Below the pieces are notes generated by a model. It was not told the origin of the DNA. It did no database searches and saw nothing but the letters and a program-made list of their open reading frames with translations. This document shows, in pieces, positions 7,181-14,145 of a DNA stretch of 17,078 nt; position 1 is the first letter of the stretch; every line of letters starts with the position of its first letter. The position numbers and the translations under genes are program-made. This stretch comes from Anaerolineales bacterium (lineage in GTDB: Bacteria > Chloroflexota > Anaerolineae > Anaerolineales > Villigracilaceae), in NCBI GenBank assembly GCA_016928525.1, contig JAFGKO010000331.1, positions 1-17,078 of the forward strand, in the 5' to 3' direction.

Positions 7181-7215
7181 CCCTCCCCAAAATTCCTGTG
7201 GATTTTGGGAGAGGG
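7181..7215. repeat. G/C-armed hairpin between degV-type gene and antitoxin gene
   Basis: CCCTCCCCAAAAT (7181-7193) pairs with ATTTTGGGAGAGGG (7202-7215) with one offset base, around an 8-base loop. It begins four bases past the DegV stop codon, so it may end the DegV transcript, although no T-run follows on the minus strand. Its CCCTCCCC/GGGGAGGG-like arms are also found in the hairpin at 16168-16210, which suggests one dispersed family. Confidence 0.65.
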
Positions 7216-7218
7216 AGA

Positions 7219-8055
7219 CTAAACGAAAAAGCCGACTCCCATGGTCTTCGGCCCGCCATGGACTACGATTGCCGGAGGCAATTCGTAAATGGGAATGTTG
7301 GGAACCAAAACGCGCTCCTTCAAGTCGGCGACGAAAGCCTGCGCTTCTGACTCAGCCTCGACCTGCAGCACGCTAAGATAGGACTCAGCGTTCCCCGGGC
7401 AACCTTCCGCCACCACCTCCGCCAGGCGCGCCAGTGCGCGCTTCTTGGTGCGCTGCTGTTCGAACGGTTCGACCTGTCCCTCGCGGATGGTCAGGATGGG
7501 TTTGATCTCCAGCAATTCGGCCAACAACTTCTTCGCCCCACCGATGCGGCCACCCTTGGCCAGGTATTCGAGTGTATCCACCACGAAGAAAATCCGTCCG
7601 CGCGGGATCATAGCGCGGATTTTGGCTTCGATCTCATCCGCAGACGCCCCTGCCTTAGCCATATCGTCCGCGACCAGCACCAGCGAACCGAGGTTGCAGG
7701 AGACGGTCAGCGAGTCGATCACACGGATGTCCAAACCGGGGAATTCCTGGGCAGCGATTTCTGCCGAACGTACCGTTCCGCTGACTTTGGCCGAGGGCGC
7801 AATCACAACCACACTCTCACCCTTTTCCTGGGCTTGTTTGAAAATGGGGTAGTAAAGCGGCGGTTCAGGGGCGGCGGTTTTTGGCAAAGTAGGTGAAGCT
7901 TTCAGTTTTTGTAGGAACGTGGCAGTGTCCAGTTCCTTGTCGTCATGATATGCCTCCTCTCCAAACATGACGACCTGTGGAATGAGTGGGATACCGCGCT
8001 TTGCAAGCAGGTCGCGCGGCAAACCGCAGGTGGTATCGGCAACGATGATGGTCAT
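7219..8055 (-). CDS. DegV family fatty-acid-binding protein
   Basis: A 278-residue DegV/FakB-type protein. Family members bind one fatty acid in a deep pocket, and the FakB group presents it to the kinase FakA to make acyl phosphate for phospholipid synthesis. Family features in order: IIVADTTCGLPRDLL (3-17), the loop TLPKTAAPEP (56-65) where bacterial relatives have a TSQPSP-like serine/threonine loop, VSGTVRSA (91-98), DTLEYLAKGGRIG (160-172), KPILTIREGQ (185-194), and the C-terminal HGGPKTMGVGFF (266-277). Length is normal. The ATG at 8055 is supported by GGGAGG five bases upstream. No FakA-like kinase is adjacent, so partnership with one is inferred. It probably follows the HD hydrolase gene in the same direction after a 99-base gap. 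Confidence 0.95.
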   Translation of the reverse strand: MTIIVADTTCGLPRDLLAKRGIPLIPQVVMFGEEAYHDDKELDTATFLQKLKASPTLPKTAAPEPPLYYPIFKQAQEKGESVVVIAPSAKVSGTVRSAEIAAQEFPGLDIRVIDSLTVSCNLGSLVLVADDMAKAGASADEIEAKIRAMIPRGRIFFVVDTLEYLAKGGRIGGAKKLLAELLEIKPILTIREGQVEPFEQQRTKKRALARLAEVVAEGCPGNAESYLSVLQVEAESEAQAFVADLKERVLVPNIPIYELPPAIVVHGGPKTMGVGFFV

Positions 8056-8080
8056 AAGAACCTCCCAAATAAAATAGGTG

Positions 8081-8119
8081 TCTATCGTAAAGTCGGCTCT
8101 AACCGCCTTCCTCGATAGA
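8081..8119. other. Inverted repeat in the gap before the degV-type gene
   Basis: TCTATCG (8081-8087) and CGATAGA (8113-8119) are perfect 7-base complements around a 25-base loop that itself holds GGC/GCC pairing. The element lies between the HD-hydrolase stop (8155) and the DegV ribosome site (about 8061-8066). It may be a weak terminator or an operator; on the minus strand CACCTATTTTATTT follows. No confident promoter is visible in this 99-base gap. Confidence 0.35.
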
Positions 8120-8154
8120 GAGGATAGCGCCTAGGGCATTTGAATGAAAAAGGG

Positions 8155-8709
8155 TCAATCAATCCCTAGCAACATTTTACCGCTAACCAACTCATGATCG
8201 TAATATTCTTCTAAGGCAGCGTTCGTGCCACGCAGACCCTTCACCACCTGCTCTGTCCACAGCAGGTATTCACGGCGGCGTTCCAGTGACCAGTCCTCCG
8301 GGGGCATGGAAATCAGATTGCGCACATTACAGGATTTGTCGGCCAGCTTGATCAATTTGGCGCCATGGGATTTATGCGGGGCGGTCTCGATCTGCAAGCG
8401 CTTTCGTTTCGCTTTGGGCAGGCTTTTGTCATCTGTGACTTCCAACACCAGAGACAGCACTTCCTCGCCAAACCGGTCACTGATTTCTTCAGGGCGCGTG
8501 TCAGTATCCTCGAGGGTGTCGTGCAAAATGGCTGCCAATAACACGTTCATATCGCGCACACCACCAACTTCCCATAACAACTGAACAACTTCAATGGGAT
8601 GATTGATGTAAGGTGATTTTGCGCTGTCCCTGCGGCGCTGGTTGCGATGCTTGTCCGCTGCAAAACGGATGGCTTCGAACAATTGCCCGGTGTTCTCAGA
8701 AAAATCCAT
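8155..8709 (-). CDS. HD-domain MESH1-like (p)ppGpp hydrolase
   Basis: A 184-residue protein matching the stand-alone hydrolase half of RelA/SpoT proteins (MESH1 type). Such enzymes remove pyrophosphate from the 3' position of ppGpp, lowering the stringent-response alarmone; animal MESH1 also acts on NADPH. Metal-binding and catalytic residues are visible: His21 (ADKHRNQRR), [10 protein letters not shown] with His37, the HD box [11 protein letters not shown] with His63-Asp64 and Glu67-Asp68, the [14 protein letters not shown] stretch (90-103), and Asp124 in [14 protein letters not shown]. There is no synthetase domain. The ATG at 8709 is preceded by GGGAG at the right spacing. It starts 32 bases after the acetyltransferase stop, so the two are probably co-transcribed. 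Other nucleotide substrates cannot be excluded. Confidence 0.92.
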   Translation of the reverse strand: MDFSENTGQLFEAIRFAADKHRNQRRRDSAKSPYINHPIEVVQLLWEVGGVRDMNVLLAAILHDTLEDTDTRPEEISDRFGEEVLSLVLEVTDDKSLPKAKRKRLQIETAPHKSHGAKLIKLADKSCNVRNLISMPPEDWSLERRREYLLWTEQVVKGLRGTNAALEEYYDHELVSGKMLLGID

Positions 8710-8741
8710 TCATTCTCCCTATAAAACCATTTATCGTTCGA

Positions 8742-9878
8742 CTATAACGCCCGCTGATAGGTGCGGTGCATTTTATAGAGGTTCGCTCCGAAGTTCTCAA
8801 GGTCACGCAACATATCTTTGTTCTCGAGGCCGATCTGAACGATTTCCGCATGCTGGAATTGCCCGGTCTCCACCACGGACTTGAACAATTCGCTGTACAA
8901 AATAGCCGTCCCGCCGGAGCCGCGATATTCGGGAAGCAGCCCTGCGCCGTTGATGTTGAGCCAGTCCGTGCGTTTGAATTCGCGCAATAGGGTGATCCAT
9001 CCAAATGGAAAAATCCGTCCTTTAGTCTTTTGCAACGCAGCAGAGATATCCGGGTAGGCCATCAAAAAACCAACCGGTTCTTCATTGCCGGAATCTTCGA
9101 CTTTCATAACAACTTTGAGTAAGCGCGGATCAGAGAACCACAGCAATTGGTTCGCCATCATCTTGACCTCATCGTCGGTCAGTGGGGCGTTCCCGGCTGT
9201 GCCGCGCAAGGCGCTATTGTACAGGTCTTTCAGCTTAGGGACAAACGCGCGCAGGTCATTGCGGGTGTAGTAGCGAGCAATACGCAAGCCGCGGCGTTTG
9301 GCAAGGCGTTCGGCCAACTCGTGGATGCGTGCCGGGAATTGTATGTCCGCACTCAGGTAACCGGAGACGGCATCTCGTTCGGGTTGGAACCCGGCGGCTT
9401 CGATCAGGTCAGGATAGTAAGGCGGGTTATATGGCAAGCCGAAAGCGGGGCGGTGCTCGAAACCTTTCACCAGCAGGCCAAATCCGTCCAGGACAGTGAA
9501 TCCTTTGGGGCCAAGGATTTTGGTCAAACCGCGGGCGCGCGCCCAGGCAAAAGCGGCAGCGAACAGTCCCTGCGAGGCAGCTTGATTGTCTACACACTCG
9601 AAAAGATAGAAGAAGGCTGTTTCTTCGTGGTTGTATTCATTGTAGAGGCGATTGTCCATAACGGCGAGACGCCCAACGGCACGGCTTCCCTCGTAAGCGG
9701 TAAAAAATGCGGCCTGGGAGTGCTTATAGAACGGATACCGCTTCGGGTCCAGCCGGATGCGTTCGTCTGTCGGCAAGGGCGGTACCCATTGGGGAATGTC
9801 CACATAGAGACGCGGAGGCAGGTCCAGGAAATCCTGCACTTGTTTCTTGTTGGAAAGGTCAATGTGAACGATATTCAT
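8742..9878 (-). CDS. GNAT-fold acetyltransferase-like protein, YghO-type
   Basis: A 378-residue cytoplasmic protein similar to a large uncharacterised group annotated as GNAT acetyltransferases or YghO-like. The N-terminal signature is IPQWVPPLPTDER (28-40), then HSQAAFFTAYEGSRAVGRLAV (53-73), a glycine-rich block GPKGFTVLDGFGLLVKGF (about 125-142), and near the C-terminus LLPEYRGSGGTAIL with R319-G-S-G-G, which looks like the acetyl-CoA pyrophosphate loop. I reject the more upstream in-frame start at 9971, because it would run deep into the MFS gene and through the hairpin at 9889-9915, and choose ATG 9878, where family-like sequence begins. No Shine-Dalgarno is obvious. Substrate unknown. 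It is followed closely by the HD hydrolase gene. Confidence 0.82.
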   Translation of the reverse strand: MNIVHIDLSNKKQVQDFLDLPPRLYVDIPQWVPPLPTDERIRLDPKRYPFYKHSQAAFFTAYEGSRAVGRLAVMDNRLYNEYNHEETAFFYLFECVDNQAASQGLFAAAFAWARARGLTKILGPKGFTVLDGFGLLVKGFEHRPAFGLPYNPPYYPDLIEAAGFQPERDAVSGYLSADIQFPARIHELAERLAKRRGLRIARYYTRNDLRAFVPKLKDLYNSALRGTAGNAPLTDDEVKMMANQLLWFSDPRLLKVVMKVEDSGNEEPVGFLMAYPDISAALQKTKGRIFPFGWITLLREFKRTDWLNINGAGLLPEYRGSGGTAILYSELFKSVVETGQFQHAEIVQIGLENKDMLRDLENFGANLYKMHRTYQRAL

Positions 9879-9888
9879 TTTTGAAAAC

Positions 9889-9915
9889 GTGGGGCGGGAT
9901 AACATCCCGCCCCAC
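9889..9915 (-). terminator. Strong hairpin after the MFS gene, 10 bases before the next start codon
   Basis: GTGGGGCGGGAT and ATCCCGCCCCAC form a perfect 12-base stem around a three-base loop (9901-9903). It starts seven bases after the MFS stop. On the minus strand only GTTTTCAAAA separates it from the acetyltransferase ATG at 9878. It can serve as an intrinsic terminator with a weak T-run (TTTTC), and it sits where the next gene's ribosome site should be, so it may limit expression of that gene. Confidence 0.75.
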
Positions 9916-9921
9916 AGGCAA

Positions 9922-11211
9922 CTACATAGCTTTGGCCCGCGCTGCCATTTGTGAGCGCAAAGTCTTAACATCGTTGTCTACAAAAAACAGCGCACCGAGA
10001 TAAAAGAAGAAGCACAACACCCAGGCCGTAATGCAGACCCACAAAATAGCGTTGCCTTTTCCGTACAGCACAGATAGAGTCCCTGCCAAAATGGGGGCAA
10101 AAGCTGCCCCGAAGTTCTCGACGAAATATTCCAGGGCCTGCGCTGTAGAACGCACTTCGGGCACGGTGACATCGTACACCGTGGCAATAACGTTAGGCGA
10201 TGAAAGCGGCATGAAGATGGCTGTCAGCGCCATAAAGATGAAGAAGGATGTGCGCTCTTCCACGGGTGTCAAGATGGCAAGCAGGAGGAAAAGTGCGCCC
10301 AGAATAACGCCAGCGCTAGAAACGAGAATGCGCCCCTTGGTCGTTCGTTTGAAGAGCCAATCGCCCAATGCGCCACCGACAAAATACCCGGCTGCCAGGA
10401 TCAGGATGACTGGCGCCATGGTGCCCAACACAGCGTTGTTATCATAGCCGCGTTCGACCATGAGGTACCCAAAGAAGAAATACGTAATCACATTCCAGGG
10501 GAAAACACCTGCAAAGCCTTGCAGGAAGACGAACCACATGGTCTTCTTTTTGAAAATTTCCCTGGCTTCCTTCCAGGAAAAATGGAAATGCTCCATCTCA
10601 GTCTCTTCCATGCCCTCGAACTCGGGCTCGGCTTTCCCTCGCGGCATTTCCTTGACCCCAAAATAGATAAATACGGCGATCACCAGCCCTAGAGAGCCGG
10701 TGATGTAAAACACGGAACGCCAACCGCCAATCATGGGCGCGACCATCAGCGCGAGGATCATGCCCACCAGATAGCCTATCGGTTGCGCCAATTGCAACAC
10801 GCCGTAGATTTTTCCGCGCAGGTTAGGCCCAAAATAATCGGCAACCAGACTGTAGAGACCGGGATAGGAAGAATCGTCTACCCCCGTAGAAGCGCGTGTG
10901 ACCAGAAAACTGGGGAATGTACGCATGAGAGCACTCAACCAGGTGGTTGCACCCCAGATGAAAGAGGCCAGGGAAAGCAGTTTGGCGCGGGCGTAGCGGT
11001 CGTAGAGATAGCCCCAAATCGGGTACAGCAGCGTGCTGACCAGCAGAGCGCCCGAATTGATGAACCCCCATTGTTGATCATTGATGGTAAATTCGTCCTT
11101 GATCGTTTCTTGCATCGAGCCAATCATCAATTTGTCGGTTTGATGCAGAAGCATGAAGAAAAAGAAGATGACGACAACAACCCAGCGGTAGCGCGAACTT
11201 TTTGGAGCCAT
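9922..11211 (-). CDS. MFS transporter (12 membrane segments)
   Basis: A 429-residue major facilitator. Hydrophobic segments are spread over two halves split by a hydrophilic central loop (about residues 190-225, EMPRGKAEPEFEGMEETEME). The conserved motif after segment 2 is visible as GYLYDRYARAKLL, and segment 4 contains TRASTGVDDSSYPGLYSLVADYF followed by RGKIYG, an arrangement seen in the Spinster/ACS-like branches. TDKLMIG in segment 1 carries a membrane Asp-Lys pair that could take part in proton or ion coupling. Substrate cannot be told from sequence. The start is ATG 11211, with GAGG six to seven bases upstream; the in-frame TTG at 11217 overlaps that ribosome site and is rejected. A good promoter lies 30 bases upstream and a hairpin closes the gene, so it is probably monocistronic with some read-through. 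Confidence 0.93.
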   Translation of the reverse strand: MAPKSSRYRWVVVVIFFFFMLLHQTDKLMIGSMQETIKDEFTINDQQWGFINSGALLVSTLLYPIWGYLYDRYARAKLLSLASFIWGATTWLSALMRTFPSFLVTRASTGVDDSSYPGLYSLVADYFGPNLRGKIYGVLQLAQPIGYLVGMILALMVAPMIGGWRSVFYITGSLGLVIAVFIYFGVKEMPRGKAEPEFEGMEETEMEHFHFSWKEAREIFKKKTMWFVFLQGFAGVFPWNVITYFFFGYLMVERGYDNNAVLGTMAPVILILAAGYFVGGALGDWLFKRTTKGRILVSSAGVILGALFLLLAILTPVEERTSFFIFMALTAIFMPLSSPNVIATVYDVTVPEVRSTAQALEYFVENFGAAFAPILAGTLSVLYGKGNAILWVCITAWVLCFFFYLGALFFVDNDVKTLRSQMAARAKAM

Positions 11212-11240
11212 AGTCAACCTCGCAAAGTGGGATTAGAGAT

Positions 11241-11269
11241 AGTCTACAATACAAAAAAGAGCGAGTCAA
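11241..11269 (-). promoter_or_regulatory. Sigma-70-type promoter for the MFS gene
   Basis: On the minus strand TTGACT (11264-11269) and TAGACT (11241-11246) are separated by exactly 17 bases. A start about seven bases downstream would give a leader of about 30 bases with GAGG in the right place for ATG 11211. This is the best-formed promoter in the window. Confidence 0.75.
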
Positions 11270-11270
11270 T

Positions 11271-11282
11271 TGACATTTGTCA
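11271..11282. promoter_or_regulatory. Small palindrome next to the MFS -35 box, possible operator
   Basis: TGACATTTGTCA has 5-base complementary arms and begins one base upstream (in transcription sense) of the -35 box. The position suits an activator or repressor site. No regulator gene is adjacent and the arms are short, so chance is possible. The rest of the gap up to the sbcD stop at 11358 holds a weak 6-base stem CTGATA/TATCAG (11320-11343) and nothing else I can name. Confidence 0.3.
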
Positions 11283-11357
11283 CTCGTGCCGCAACTTCCC
11301 AGGGTTGTAGGGCCTCCGGCTGATATGCAAGGGAAAGTATCAGTTTTATCTCTACCA

Positions 11358-12620
11358 CTAAATCGGGTTGCGGTTCTCACTCTCTTCTTCTTCGGCAATG
11401 ATTTCCTGCGCCAGTTTTTGTAATTCTTCTGCGTCGTTCATATGGCTCGCGCGCCAGTACTGATCGAGCAAATCCAGCGGCGAAAGGCTGCTGACGGTCT
11501 GGTCGGCTGGCAGGCGGATGCGCGCTTCCATCTGCGGGCGTTTCACCAGGTGGAATTCGAAGGCCCCCTCCGCGTACTTGCGCAGGGCAGCCTCGTCGAT
11601 CAGCGTGTCCAATTCGCGGGGATATTCGACGATCAGGCGAACGATGGCCCCTTCTAGTTCTTTCGCTTTCGGCAATACTGACTTGAGCGCCTCGGTCACG
11701 TTCTCACTGGACCCTTCGACACGGCTCAGGGCGGGCCCTAAAACTGCCCGGCGGTCTATGAACGGTCTCACGCCTTCCAGCTTTCTCCACTCTACTTGCG
11801 TCTGGCCCTTTTCCACATCGGCGATGACGAAGAACTTGTCATCTTTAGCTTCACCAAAATCCACGCGTTCGATAGAGCCGGGATAGATCACCGGTGGATG
11901 TTGACCCTCATTTAGATTCTGCGGCTTGTGGATGTGACCCAACGCCACGTAATCCAGGCGCTTATCCTTGACCAGTGAGGCAGGCAGCACAAAATCCGAG
12001 CCAAGCATGACGGTGCGTTCCGAGCCATAGGAGGCGCCCTGTACCGAAGCATGTGCAGTCAAGATGACGGGCAAATCTGAGTTGGCATTTTCCAGCCATT
12101 CCATCATCAAATCTGTCAACCGTTGTTCGATCTCGCTGTAGACTTCTGCCCGGTCGGCGCCACTGACCTCCAACGCCGCCATCAGTCCGGAACGCGAGAT
12201 GTAAGGAATGGCGATCATTTGGATCGGCAGGCCTAACTCATCCGCGCTCAGGAATTCCGGTTTTTGTAGCACACGCATGTGCGGGATTTGCAATGTATCG
12301 AATTCCTGGACAGCGTGGGCACGTCCTACTGCCGGGGACATATCGTGGTTGCCGACCAGCAAAAAGGTGGGAATGCCCGCCTGCGAAAGCCGGATGATCC
12401 GTCGGCCCCACTCGCGCTGGAAGGTGGGAGCGGGTGAACGATCCTTGTAAGCATCGCCCGCAAAGATGATCATGTCCACTTGCTCGGAGATGGCCGCATC
12501 CACAATGGTATCCAGCGATTTCAGGAAGTCCAAGACGCGCAGGGGCAACCCCGTCTGTGGGTCGTGGCGGCCGTAGTTGGCCATGTCAATGTGGGCGTCG
12601 GCGAAGTGGAGGAGTTTCAT
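11358..12620 (-). CDS. sbcD: SbcD/Mre11-family DNA double-strand-break nuclease subunit
   Basis: A 420-residue calcineurin-type metallophosphoesterase of the SbcD/Mre11 family, which with the SbcC/Rad50 ATPase trims hairpins and protein-blocked DNA ends. Metal-ligand motifs in order: FADAHID with D8 and H10, FAGDAYKDR with D55, GNHD (90-93), TAHAS with H190, and GHIH (228-231). The capping/C-terminal domain follows, with a DNA- or Rad50-binding acidic tail EEEESENRNPI. I start at ATG 12620 because the metallophosphoesterase fold begins there; the longer frame to 12707 reads through the REP palindrome. GGAG lies 10 bases upstream. No sbcC is adjacent, which is unusual since the pair normally lies together. 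The stretch LGPALSRVEGSSENV (about 294-308) looks like an in-frame repeat insertion. Confidence 0.93.
   Translation of the reverse strand: MKLLHFADAHIDMANYGRHDPQTGLPLRVLDFLKSLDTIVDAAISEQVDMIIFAGDAYKDRSPAPTFQREWGRRIIRLSQAGIPTFLLVGNHDMSPAVGRAHAVQEFDTLQIPHMRVLQKPEFLSADELGLPIQMIAIPYISRSGLMAALEVSGADRAEVYSEIEQRLTDLMMEWLENANSDLPVILTAHASVQGASYGSERTVMLGSDFVLPASLVKDKRLDYVALGHIHKPQNLNEGQHPPVIYPGSIERVDFGEAKDDKFFVIADVEKGQTQVEWRKLEGVRPFIDRRAVLGPALSRVEGSSENVTEALKSVLPKAKELEGAIVRLIVEYPRELDTLIDEAALRKYAEGAFEFHLVKRPQMEARIRLPADQTVSSLSPLDLLDQYWRASHMNDAEELQKLAQEIIAEEEESENRNPI
11708..11741 (-). repeat. In-frame dispersed-repeat insertion inside sbcD
   Basis: Plus-strand GACCCTTCGACACGGCTCAG continuing into GGCGGGCCC resembles the CTTCGAC-n-GCTCAGG palindromic repeat common between genes in many Chloroflexota and other environmental genomes. 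Read on the minus strand it encodes GPALSRVEGS, a peptide often produced when this repeat lands in a gene. It lies at about residues 295-304, in a loop between the phosphoesterase core and the C-terminal region, where an insertion could be tolerated. The family identity is from memory and not checked. Confidence 0.6.
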
Positions 12621-12633
12621 AAAAAGTAGACTC

Positions 12634-12760
12634 CGTTGGTTGAGTAGGGCTAAGCGTTTGCTGCGAAGCCCGTATCGAAACCAACAAATGCAAAATTTAC
12701 ATGTCACTTACTGGTTTCGATACGACGGCGGGACGAACACCGCCGTCTACTCAACCAGCG
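12634..12760. repeat. Pair of REP-like palindromes in inverted orientation (BIME-like)
   Basis: Two units with the same ends face each other. Unit 1 (12634-12683) runs CGTTGGTTGAGTAG, then a GGC...GCC hairpin core, then CGTATCGAAACCA. Unit 2 (12712-12760) is the reverse complement arrangement: TGGTTTCGATACG, the hairpin ACGGCGG...CCGCCGT (12725-12746), then CTACTCAACCAGCG. The ends match at all but one position while the cores differ. The 28-base spacer is A/T-rich. The element fills the gap between the C39-peptidase stop (12768) and the sbcD start, as bacterial interspersed mosaic elements do between co-transcribed genes. Confidence 0.85.
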
Positions 12761-12767
12761 ATTATCT

Positions 12768-14087
12768 CTACGGCTGTATCCCCAAATCTTGGAGGGCCTG
12801 CACGGCAGGTGCCCAGTTGGGATGGACCTTGAGCGCGGCGCGGTAATCTTTGATGGCAGCCTGGGTGTCTCCGGCCATGTAATACGCCCGGCCACGCCAG
12901 ATCAGGCTCTCTTCGAGCACCGGCTCGCTGATCGTGTCTTCCAGTGTGGTAGTCGCCAGGTTGATCACGTCGGAAAAGCGGTTGCTGTAGTAATACGCAA
13001 AATATGGCCCAGTCTGGTACCACATCATGCGGTAGGGACGGATGCTGTTATCACCCGAGAGACCCGCATAGAGTTGAAAGGCAAAATCGTATGCGTACGT
13101 CGCGTCCCCATACTGACGCAGGGCAACGTGACTGGTACCCATATTGAAGTAAGCAAAAAAACGGTCGATGCCGCTCAAGCGTTGGCTCTCCGCTTCTGCC
13201 ACTTGTAGCGCATAACGTGCAGCGCCATCGGGGTCAGATAGCCGGCCAAGCAAGGTCAGGACTTCATTTTCGTGCTCAGAAGGATAGACAACAACAAACA
13301 CATAATTGAATGAGCGCCAGCCTTCCATGAATTCATCGTATGGGATGGGGAAGTTGGGGCCATCCAGGTAGGTATCCTGGGCGATGACCACGCCCTTTGT
13401 ATCGTCATACCCTGTGACAAATTGATAATGTCCCATCCAGCCCATTTTGCCGGTGTAATCGCGTTCGTAGTACCCTTTCTCCGCTACCACAGGGAACCCG
13501 GCAGAGATCAGGCGCTTGAGGGTATCAATGTCGCCACCATAGCGCATAACAGAACGCATGCCCGGCACGTTGTCGGTCACGAAGTCCTGCAACTCGTAAG
13601 GCATTACGTTTTTGTCTTTGTCGCTGGGCTTGATGTCTTTACCGATCACATCACGGTCCCCGTCCCAGCCCCAGAAGGTGAGCGCCATCGAGAAGTTGGC
13701 CGGTCCGCAGTAGTTCCAGCGGTTGTGCTGGTCCTCGTATTTGACCCCGTCCAATTTAACAGTGGCAGGCAATGGCGTAGGGGTGATCGTTGGCGTGGGC
13801 GTAGGGCCGCTGTCCGGTATGGCGGTCCCCAGAGAAGAGGCTGCCGCTTCCGGTGTGAGCGTCAAAGCGTATTCGGCGCGAGTCGTCGCAACTGCGGATT
13901 CGATGTTTATTTGAGTTTCAGGTTGGAAGACGGCTTCATCCGGCGGATTGAAGAAGTAGATGATGCGCGTACGCAAGTCATCGAGCCGCCAGGACAGACG
14001 GGAATGGACAGGAGGCAGGTAGTAAACACCTATTACCAAAAGCACGGAAACAGGAAGAAACCAGATACGTCTAAACTGCTTAAACAT
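12768..14087 (-). CDS. Membrane-anchored C39-like peptidase with TPR repeats
   Basis: A 439-residue protein. Residues 9-25 (WFLPVSVLLVIGVYYLP) form a single uncleaved-looking membrane anchor. A Thr/Pro-rich spacer (PTPTPTITPTPLP, 95-107) follows, typical of surface proteins in Anaerolineae. Residues 110-265 form a Peptidase_C39_2-like cysteine peptidase domain: NYCGPANFSMAL with Cys127, GHYQFVTGYD with His220, and AQDTYLDGP with Asp238 as the likely triad. The C-terminal part carries TPR-like helices (about 308-345 and 393-430, the last reading AYYMAGDTQAAIKDYRAALKVHP). The catalytic part would lie outside the membrane. It lacks the ABC-transporter domains of bacteriocin exporters, so the substrate is unknown. 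The start at ATG 14087 is preceded by TATAAT at seven bases and no Shine-Dalgarno. Likely co-transcribed with sbcD. Confidence 0.9.
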   Translation of the reverse strand: MFKQFRRIWFLPVSVLLVIGVYYLPPVHSRLSWRLDDLRTRIIYFFNPPDEAVFQPETQINIESAVATTRAEYALTLTPEAAASSLGTAIPDSGPTPTPTITPTPLPATVKLDGVKYEDQHNRWNYCGPANFSMALTFWGWDGDRDVIGKDIKPSDKDKNVMPYELQDFVTDNVPGMRSVMRYGGDIDTLKRLISAGFPVVAEKGYYERDYTGKMGWMGHYQFVTGYDDTKGVVIAQDTYLDGPNFPIPYDEFMEGWRSFNYVFVVVYPSEHENEVLTLLGRLSDPDGAARYALQVAEAESQRLSGIDRFFAYFNMGTSHVALRQYGDATYAYDFAFQLYAGLSGDNSIRPYRMMWYQTGPYFAYYYSNRFSDVINLATTTLEDTISEPVLEESLIWRGRAYYMAGDTQAAIKDYRAALKVHPNWAPAVQALQDLGIQP

Positions 14088-14094
14088 GGATGAG

Positions 14095-14100
14095 ATTATA
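14095..14100 (-). promoter_or_regulatory. Perfect -10 box before the C39-peptidase gene, likely leaderless
   Basis: TATAAT on the minus strand ends seven bases (CTCATCC) before the ATG at 14087, so transcription would start at or next to the A of the ATG. No -35 match lies 16-18 bases upstream, where the dnaK terminator stem occupies the DNA. No ribosome site is visible, which agrees with a leaderless message. Confidence 0.55.
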
Positions 14101-14130
14101 AAACAAAAAGGGCGACCTCATCGGTCACCC
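14101..14130 (-). terminator. Intrinsic terminator of dnaK
   Basis: On the minus strand GGGTGACC (14123-14130) pairs with GGTCGCCC (14110-14117), one pair being G-U in RNA, around the loop GATGA. It is followed by TTTTTGTTTT. It lies 15 bases after the dnaK stop. The T-tract runs straight into the TATAAT of the next gene. Confidence 0.9.
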
Positions 14131-14145
14131 TAATTTCTGGCTAAT

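Noticed and set aside
7142..7218. Remnant toxin gene upstream of the antitoxin
   Set aside because: The 77 bases contain a hairpin and a short GC-rich stretch, with no frame resembling BrnT or another toxin.
9147..9884. Plus-strand open frame of 245 codons
   Set aside because: Antisense to the acetyltransferase-like gene, which has recognisable motifs on the minus strand; no ribosome site or motif here.
9879..9971. N-terminal extension of the acetyltransferase to 9971
   Set aside because: It would overlap the MFS gene by 50 bases and translate through a perfect hairpin; the family-like sequence begins at 9878.
12621..12707. N-terminal extension of SbcD to 12707
   Set aside because: The added residues come from the REP palindrome and precede the conserved start of the metallophosphoesterase fold.
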